From Deltaproteobacteria bacterium (GTDB lineage Bacteria; Myxococcota_A; UBA9160; SMWR01): a stretch of DNA of 19,112 nt. The notes under the pieces were generated by a model. It was not told the DNA's origin. It saw nothing but the letters and a program-made list of their open reading frames with translations, and ran no database searches. The translations under genes and the position numbers were made by a program. Positions within the stretch are counted from its first letter, which is position 1, and every line of letters begins with the position of its first letter. Below, one piece after another: positions 14,407 through 19,112 of this stretch. Location: NCBI GenBank assembly GCA_029261905.1, contig JAJDAM010000200.1:1-19112 (forward strand), in the 5' to 3' direction.

Positions 14407-15573
14407 ATGCCCCAACCGATCTTCGACCAGTTCAAGGTGATCGACATCGACACCCACATCACCGAACCGGCCGATGTGTTTACGGCCCGCGTGTCGAAGA
14501 AATGGGGCGACCGGGTACCGCACATCAAGCGGTTGGGCGATCGCGACATCTGGTTGGTCGGTGACCAGCCCATCGGCATGCCGGGCGCTTATTCGATGGC
14601 GGGACACACGGGAACGCCTCCGGATTTTCGCAAGAGCTACGACGACATCCCCCCGTCCATGTTCGACGCGAAGGCGCGGCTCGCGTTCATGGATGAAGAG
14701 CAGATCTGGGCGAGTGTGCTGTACCCGAACGTGGGAGGCTTCGGCGCCGGCGCGTTTCTGAAAATCGGCGAGCCCGAGTTGATGCTCGAATGCGTCCGCG
14801 CGTACAACGACTTTCTGCTGGAATGGTGTGCGGCCGATTCGGGGCGCCTGGTGCCAGTGATGGCAACACCGTTCTGGGACGTTCCCGCTGCGGTGGCGGA
14901 GATCGAACGCTGCGCTGGACTCGGCTACAAGGCGGTGCTCTTCTGCAACCAGCCGCAAGATTTCGACATGCCGCTGTTGCGCGACAAGCACTGGGATCCG
15001 ATCTGGGCGACCGCACAAGCCGCTGGCATGAACATCAGCTTCCACGTCGGAGGCGGCGATCTATCCGACGTCGTCGACGACCGAGCCAATATCGGGTTCA
15101 AGGCCAACTTTGCCCGCGCATCGACAGTCGCCTTCATGGACAACGGTCGTTGCATCGCGGACCTGATCTGCGGTGGCGTGTGTCATCGCTTTCCCGAATT
15201 GAAGTTGGTGTCGGTCGAAAGCGGCGTCGGTTGGATTCCGTTCGTGGTCGAGGCACTCGACTGGCAGTGGGGCAACAACGGCGTAGCGAAGGAGCACCCC
15301 GAGTACGATCTGCTGCCCAGCGAGTACTTCCGACGCCAGGTCTACGCGAGTTTCTGGTTCGAAGAGCGGGGCGTGAAACCCGCGCTCGAAATGTTTCCCG
15401 ACAACATCCTGTTCGAGACCGACTACCCGCATCCCACCTGTCAGGCGCCTGGACCGGCCAGCGTCGGCACGCACCCAAGGCTCTACGCGCAGCGCGTACT
15501 GGCCGACGTCGCGCCCGAGGTATTGCGCAAGATCATGCACGACACCGCTGCCACGTTGTACGGGTTGGACTGA
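14407..15573 (+). CDS. Amidohydrolase-2 family metal-dependent hydrolase/decarboxylase
   Basis: TIM-barrel protein of 388 residues from the amidohydrolase-related (ACMSD-like) family, which holds decarboxylases and hydrolases of cyclic or aromatic acids. Seen: DIDTHITEP near the N-terminus (Asp15, His17, Glu20; the first metal site in its variant form), His213 in ISFHVGGG as the next metal ligand, conserved VESGVGWIPF (~270-279), and Asp339 in LFETDYPHP at the C-terminal end of the barrel. No signal peptide. ATG 14407 has AGGAGACC upstream at ideal spacing. Six bases separate its stop from the next crotonase start, so they form an operon. Members of this type often sit next to crotonases and acyl-CoA genes in degradation clusters; the substrate here is unknown. 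Confidence 0.93.
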   Translation: MPQPIFDQFKVIDIDTHITEPADVFTARVSKKWGDRVPHIKRLGDRDIWLVGDQPIGMPGAYSMAGHTGTPPDFRKSYDDIPPSMFDAKARLAFMDEEQIWASVLYPNVGGFGAGAFLKIGEPELMLECVRAYNDFLLEWCAADSGRLVPVMATPFWDVPAAVAEIERCAGLGYKAVLFCNQPQDFDMPLLRDKHWDPIWATAQAAGMNISFHVGGGDLSDVVDDRANIGFKANFARASTVAFMDNGRCIADLICGGVCHRFPELKLVSVESGVGWIPFVVEALDWQWGNNGVAKEHPEYDLLPSEYFRRQVYASFWFEERGVKPALEMFPDNILFETDYPHPTCQAPGPASVGTHPRLYAQRVLADVAPEVLRKIMHDTAATLYGLD

Positions 15574-15579
15574 TCACAC

Positions 15580-16359
15580 GTGTCCAAAGGAACTGCGATC
15601 GACCTGGGTTCGCGATATCTCACTTGCGAGATCGAGAATCGCGTGATGCGGGTACGCATCGATCGAGTCCATCGCAAGAATGCGATGACCCAGGACATGT
15701 ATCGCGGCGTGAAAAGGGCGGCAATTCTCGCCGACGGCGACCCCGAACTCGATGTGCTCTGTCTCACGGGTACCGGCGACGTATTCGCGGTCGGTGGCGA
15801 CATGAGCGGCGAGGCCGAAGATCCCGCTGGCCTCGCCAGCGAACTCGACCCGACCGATCATTTTCCGTTCCGCCATCTCGAACGTTGCCGCAAGGTCGTG
15901 CTCGCGGCTGTGAACGGTCTTTGTTATGCGGGCGGTCTGAACCTGTTGATGTACAGCGATCTGTCGATTGCATCCGATCGTGCGAAGTTCAGAGCGCCGG
16001 AATTGATCCGGGGGGCACCCGACCCGTGGATGTCAGCCAGACTCGCAGCCTACGTGGGGGTCGGTGCCGCCAAGTACCTGCTGTACACCGCAGACGTGAT
16101 CGACGCACAGCAGGCGCACGCAATGGGCCTGGTCGGCCGGGTCGTTGCTCACAGCGAGTTCGAAGCTGAGCTGGAAGTCGTCCTCGAGAAGGTCCGGAAC
16201 ACCGGCCCCAACGCGCGAGCCATGGTCAAAGAAGACATGAATCGCTTGTTGCCGACACCGGATGCCAACCTGTTCAAGCGGGCCATCTTGTCGCCCGAAA
16301 TGGTCGAAGGCATGAAGGCCTTCTTGGAGAAACGCGACCCCGACTGGCCGCGGGACTGA
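15580..16359 (+). CDS. Enoyl-CoA hydratase/isomerase family protein (second crotonase, Glu144 replaced)
   Basis: Crotonase-fold protein of 259 residues. The oxyanion loops are GTGDVFAVGGDMSG (~64-77) and NGLCYAGGLNLLMYSD (~112-127). Aligned by eye to rat hydratase, the Glu144 position is Asn121, while Glu164 is retained as Glu141 in RAPELIRG. One catalytic acid remains, which suits isomerase, hydrolase or decarboxylase variants better than a standard hydratase. The GAPDPW stretch after it is also unusual for hydratases. The start is GTG at 15580, six bases after the amidohydrolase stop, with only a weak ribosome site, so translation probably depends on coupling. It has only about 21% obvious similarity in motifs to the other crotonase here, so this is not a recent duplicate by eye. 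The reaction is unknown. Confidence 0.92.
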   Translation: MSKGTAIDLGSRYLTCEIENRVMRVRIDRVHRKNAMTQDMYRGVKRAAILADGDPELDVLCLTGTGDVFAVGGDMSGEAEDPAGLASELDPTDHFPFRHLERCRKVVLAAVNGLCYAGGLNLLMYSDLSIASDRAKFRAPELIRGAPDPWMSARLAAYVGVGAAKYLLYTADVIDAQQAHAMGLVGRVVAHSEFEAELEVVLEKVRNTGPNARAMVKEDMNRLLPTPDANLFKRAILSPEMVEGMKAFLEKRDPDWPRD

Positions 16360-16371
16360 CGGCGGCCTCCC

Positions 16372-16389
16372 CTCGGGCCCGGCCCGGAG
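16372..16389. terminator. GC-rich imperfect hairpin between convergent genes
   Basis: CTCGGG-CCCGG-CCCGGAG forms a six-pair stem with one bulged G, between the crotonase stop and the HSL esterase stop. The 52-base convergent gap is extremely GC-rich. No T-run follows, so intrinsic termination is doubtful. Confidence 0.25.
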
Positions 16390-16411
16390 CGCGGCCGATG
16401 GAATCAGCCGC

Positions 16412-17350
16412 CTAGCCGAGCTGTTTGTTCAAGAACGCGACCATCCGGTCGATACTCTCGCGGGCTTGCGGAAAGAACTCCATCTGCGCGTATCCGTGAG
16501 GCATGTCGGGCACGATCACGTGGTCGTGTTCGATCCCGGCCTTCGCGAGGGTCTCGGCCATGACCTTTGCCTGCTCGACGAGAGGATCAGCACCGCCACA
16601 GACGATGTGAGATGGCGGCAACCGATGCGCGGCGTGGATCGGGCTGACACGCGGATCGGCCAGTTTCGACTGGCGCTCGGACTCCGGACCCAGATAGGAA
16701 CCGACCATCAACTCCACCAACTTCGGTCCGGCCTCGGCCATTTCTGCCGGTGCACCCGGTGTCGAAATCGCGGTTGCGGCACCCATCGTCGCGAAGTCGA
16801 ACACACCGTAGATGAGCAATGCCGCGGAGATGTTGACCGCCGAATCGTCGGCCAGCGCAATCGCAGAGGCGGCGGAGAGGTTCCCGCCAGCAGAATCACC
16901 GCCGATCGCGAGGCGGTTCGGGTCTCCGCCGTACTGCCTGGCAACGCGCGCCGCCCAACGGATCGATTCGACGCAATCTTCGAACGGGGTCGGAAACGGG
17001 TACTCCGGCGCCATCCGATAGTCGACATTGAAGACGAGGTAGCCGGCTTCAGCGAAACGGTGGGCCAGCTTTTTGTGTGTTGTCGGGCTGCCGCAGATCC
17101 AACCGCCACCGTGGAGATAGACGAGCACCGGGAACGGTCCGTCGCCTTTGGGAACGATGACATCGGCGGTGACTTCGGCCGGGCACCCTTCGACCGCGAC
17201 CTTTCCGTGAAACGCTCCGACCTCCGGCATTTCGCCGTTGAGCATGCCCGCGAATCCGTTGAGGAGGTTGCGCATGTCCTCCACGGTCTCGGGGATGTTG
17301 TTCATCATCATCTGCGAAAGCGGATCGGTCGGCGATGCGGGTTCGGACAT
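16412..17350 (-). CDS. HSL-family esterase/lipase (alpha/beta hydrolase fold 3)
   Basis: Esterase of 312 residues, the usual length of hormone-sensitive-lipase-like bacterial enzymes, cleaving short acyl esters. Seen: the family-defining HGGGW oxyanion motif (80-84), GDSAGG with nucleophile Ser153, Asp255 in GGADPL, and His285 in MPHGY: a complete triad. An N-terminal cap of about 70 residues precedes the core. No signal peptide; cytoplasmic. ATG 17350 has GGAGATCC upstream with suitable spacing. It is convergent with the second crotonase and divergent from the sulfatase-like lipoprotein, and forms no operon in this window. Confidence 0.95.
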   Translation of the reverse strand: MSEPASPTDPLSQMMMNNIPETVEDMRNLLNGFAGMLNGEMPEVGAFHGKVAVEGCPAEVTADVIVPKGDGPFPVLVYLHGGGWICGSPTTHKKLAHRFAEAGYLVFNVDYRMAPEYPFPTPFEDCVESIRWAARVARQYGGDPNRLAIGGDSAGGNLSAASAIALADDSAVNISAALLIYGVFDFATMGAATAISTPGAPAEMAEAGPKLVELMVGSYLGPESERQSKLADPRVSPIHAAHRLPPSHIVCGGADPLVEQAKVMAETLAKAGIEHDHVIVPDMPHGYAQMEFFPQARESIDRMVAFLNKQLG

Positions 17351-17507
17351 GGGGATCTCCTCGGTTTCTCCGATTCTAGCCCGACCCCGCGGCGCCTGTA
17401 CACCGTCACGAGAGACCGAAGAGCATTCTGCTCGTCGCGTTCTGGGGGATCGGATTGCCGCGTCGGTTCTTCTCGTGCATGCTCGGCTCGAGACAGGAGG
17501 TCTGGAA
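17351..17507. promoter_or_regulatory. Divergent intergenic region with a strong AGGAGG ribosome site
   Basis: This 157-base gap separates the HSL esterase from the sulfatase-like gene. Near its right end AGGAGG (17495-17500) lies seven bases before ATG 17508 and fixes that start. GAGCA-TTC-TGCTC (17421-17433) is a perfect 13-base palindrome and could be an operator. No clear -35/-10 pair was found. Confidence 0.35.
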
Positions 17508-18938
17508 ATGGACGGTTTCGGGGGGCCTGTTGCCGAGTACGGTCGCGCTGCGCGCCCACTGCTGGGACTTGCGCTTGCGATACCTCTGGTGCTGCTTGCA
17601 GGTGTGGCATGCGGTCAGAAGCCCGAGCCATCGACGTCCCCGGAACCGTGTGACCGACCGAACGTTCTGCTGTACGTGGTGGACACGCTGCGAGCCGATC
17701 ACATCGGTCGCGATGCAGCGTCGGGGTCTGAAACTCCTGCGGCCGATCGCCTCGCCCGCGAGGGAAGGTTCTTCGCAAACGCTCTGGCGCCGAGTTCGTG
17801 GACGCGCGCGTCCATCGGTTCGATCCTGACTGGACTCTATCCCGACGTGCATGGCGCTCAGGGTCGGGACAGTGCTCTACCCGCTCACCTCGAAACGCTG
17901 GCGGAACTGCTGCGGCAGCACCGGTACACAACCGCGGCGGTCGTCACGAACCCGAACGTCGGCTCGTTCTACGGTTTCGATCAGGGATTCGATACATACC
18001 TGCAACTGTTCGAACGGCGCGAACCCGGCCGCATCAAAAGTGGCGAGGCCATCGTCCGGTCGGACCAGGTCACCGAGCAGCTGTTTTCATGGATCGACGA
18101 TGCCACGTGTCCGTTCTTTCTTTCCGTACTGACGATCGATCCTCACTGGCCCTACGGACCTCCAACCGCATTCGACCGTTTCGGCGCGGAATATTCGGGT
18201 CCTGTCGACACCGACAAACTCGCGATCAAGCGCGATGATCTGACGCCAGCCGATCGCGATCGAATTCGTGCGCTGTATCGAGGGGAAGTCGCGTTCAATG
18301 ATGCGTCGCTCGGAATGCTGCTCGAAAAGCTCGAATCGGAAGGTCGGCTCGACGACACCATCGTGATCCTGACCTCGGACCACGGAGAGGAGTTCTGGGA
18401 GCATGGTGGGGTCCTGCACGGCACGACGCTGTACGATGAAGTGCTTCGTGTTCCATTGATCATCCGATATCCGAAAGCCGTAACGGCGGAACGTGTCACG
18501 TCGCAGGTGAGCCTGGTCGACATCGCGCCGACGTTGCTCGAGCTGTTGGGCATCGACGCACCGTATCCGTTCGACGGTGTATCACTGCTTCAATCGGCCT
18601 CGGAGAATCGTTCGGTGCACGCGATGCTCGAATTGGACGGCCGAAGATCGCGCTCGATGTCGCAGTCATCCTGGAAACTGATCGAAAACTGGCGCAACGG
18701 TTCCCGTGCGTTGTTCGACCTCGATCGCGATCCCGGTGAAACAAAGAACCTGATTTCCGAGAATCGCGAGCGCGTCTCGGCGATGTCGGCTGAGATGCTC
18801 AGGCTCCGACGGGCCCATCGGCAGCGACGTGAAGCCATGCGATCTGGAGCCCCGGTACAAACCACGCCGGCAACCGATCTGCCCGACGATGCCCGCAAGG
18901 CATTGGAGGCACTCGGCTACCTCGACTCGCCGAACTGA
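17508..18938 (+). CDS. Sulfatase-superfamily lipoprotein lacking the formylglycine cysteine
   Basis: Alkaline-phosphatase/sulfatase-fold protein of 476 residues. The N-terminus is a lipoprotein signal (hydrophobic LLGLALAIPLVLLAG, then VAC with Cys35), so the enzyme is exported and lipid-anchored. Seen: VVDTLRADH (57-65, metal site), FDQGFDTY, IDPHWPY, SDHGEEFWEHGG with the second metal site, and HGTTLYDEVLRVPLI. The nucleophile region reads APSSWTRASIGSILTG (94-109), with no Cys. Anchored on Arg100, Ser96 replaces Cys; anchored on the closing TG, Thr99 sits at the nucleophile position, as in Thr-dependent phosphotransferases. It therefore cannot be a client of the FGE in this window. The start is fixed by a strong AGGAGG; the longer open frame upstream is antisense to the esterase. 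Its 3' end overlaps the convergent SGNH gene by 22 bases. Confidence 0.92.
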   Translation: MDGFGGPVAEYGRAARPLLGLALAIPLVLLAGVACGQKPEPSTSPEPCDRPNVLLYVVDTLRADHIGRDAASGSETPAADRLAREGRFFANALAPSSWTRASIGSILTGLYPDVHGAQGRDSALPAHLETLAELLRQHRYTTAAVVTNPNVGSFYGFDQGFDTYLQLFERREPGRIKSGEAIVRSDQVTEQLFSWIDDATCPFFLSVLTIDPHWPYGPPTAFDRFGAEYSGPVDTDKLAIKRDDLTPADRDRIRALYRGEVAFNDASLGMLLEKLESEGRLDDTIVILTSDHGEEFWEHGGVLHGTTLYDEVLRVPLIIRYPKAVTAERVTSQVSLVDIAPTLLELLGIDAPYPFDGVSLLQSASENRSVHAMLELDGRRSRSMSQSSWKLIENWRNGSRALFDLDRDPGETKNLISENRERVSAMSAEMLRLRRAHRQRREAMRSGAPVQTTPATDLPDDARKALEALGYLDSPN

Positions 18939-19112
18939 GGAAGTTCGGGGCGCTCGACCAGGTCGTTGTCGACCAGGAACGAAAACAGTGCACGCCCGGC
19001 CACTTCGTGTGCGATCTCGTTTGGATGTTGGTTGTTCGGGTGGACCCACAACTCGGGGCCTTCGTAGTCGCGGAACTCGGGGAGAAGATCGAGCACTGGA
19101 ATCTTCAACTCC
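18917..19112 (-). CDS. SGNH/GDSL-hydrolase-like protein, C-terminal fragment (5' end beyond window)
   Basis: Only the last ~65 codons are visible; the frame enters from the right edge and ends at TAG 18919-18917. The fragment contains HPNNQHPNEIAHEVAGRAL, which looks like block V of SGNH hydrolases, where a catalytic His in (D)xxHPN is followed by another conserved His and a terminal helix. In this copy the Asp position appears to be Asn (NNQHPN). SGNH enzymes are esterases or acetyl-transfer-related hydrolases, often exported. The stop lies inside the 3' end of the convergent sulfatase-like gene (22-base overlap). Family assignment from so short a piece is moderate. The TTG at 19108 is not a credible start. 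Confidence 0.65.
   Translation of the reverse strand, partial: ELKIPVLDLLPEFRDYEGPELWVHPNNQHPNEIAHEVAGRALFSFLVDNDLVERPELPQFGESR

Noticed and set aside
14293..15045. Upstream extension of the SDR frame antisense to the amidohydrolase
   Set aside because: The SDR fold starts at MSVLEQFSLKG with a good ribosome site; the extension is the reverse complement of the amidohydrolase gene.
16466..17653. Plus-strand 395-codon open frame opposite the HSL esterase
   Set aside because: Antisense shadow; it contains none of the expected patterns of a real protein and overlaps the well-supported esterase.
1..19112. Abundant CGATCG/TCGATC words throughout, considered as a HIP1-like or uptake-signal repeat
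   Set aside because: They fall mostly inside coding regions as GAT-CGC, GAT-CGA and ATC-GAT codon pairs in a GC-rich genome; without a count against expectation there is no case for a special repeat.
1..19112. Search for tRNA, rRNA, CRISPR arrays, insertion sequences or phage genes
   Set aside because: No cloverleaf, regularly spaced repeat, transposase motif or terminal inverted repeat was seen in any gap.

Overview
The window is GC-rich and densely coded. It has bacterial Shine-Dalgarno starts, short intergenic gaps and long antisense open frames of the kind codon bias produces. Families present include TetR, MFS, TVP38/TMEM64, crotonases, amidohydrolase-2, an S9 peptidase, lipoproteins, and a sulfatase with its formylglycine-generating enzyme. 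Together they suggest an environmental Gram-negative with a large catabolic repertoire, for example a Myxococcota- or Binatia-like deltaproteobacterial lineage. There is no rRNA, tRNA or marker gene, so this placement is weak inference; some families, such as the sulfatase plus FGE pair, also recall actinobacteria.

Layout. 1-506 (-) is a TetR regulator cut by the left edge. 789-2186 (-) is a 14-helix MFS exporter. 2274-2963 (+) is a small serine esterase, convergent with a dienelactone-hydrolase-like protein (3018-3746, -). 3914-4762 (+) is a crotonase lacking both classic catalytic glutamates. 4782-5486 (-) is a TVP38/TMEM64 membrane protein. 5645-5845 (-) looks like a decayed membrane-protein tail. 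5888-9104 (-) is a two-gene operon: a cytoplasmic type I sulfatase followed, with an 8-nt overlap, by a true formylglycine-generating enzyme. 9259-9972 (+) is a FetB-type ABC permease without its ATPase in the window. 10100-10852 (+) is a short alpha/beta hydrolase with an Asp nucleophile. 10875-14292 (-) carries an S9 peptidase, an uncharacterised lipoprotein overlapping it by 4 nt, and upstream an SDR dehydrogenase. Divergent from the SDR are an amidohydrolase-2 protein and a second crotonase (14407-16359, +), 6 nt apart. 16412-17350 (-) is an HSL-type esterase. 17508-18938 (+) is a lipoprotein of the sulfatase superfamily with no cysteine at the nucleophile site. Its 3' end overlaps a convergent SGNH-hydrolase C-terminus running off the right edge.

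How the genes fit together. The clearest functional unit is sulfatase plus FGE: the second protein converts Cys80 of the first into formylglycine. The second clear unit is lipoprotein plus secreted S9 peptidase, by translational overlap. SDR, amidohydrolase and crotonase look like parts of a carbonyl/CoA-thioester catabolic route, but no substrate can be read from sequence. Six hydrolases of different folds or nucleophiles lie within 19 kb, so the region reads as catabolic accessory content. I saw no phage, transposon, CRISPR or defence genes, and no convincing wholly new system. The most unusual items are the non-cysteine sulfatase-like lipoprotein, the two crotonases with altered catalytic residues, and the unknown lipoprotein coupled to the peptidase.
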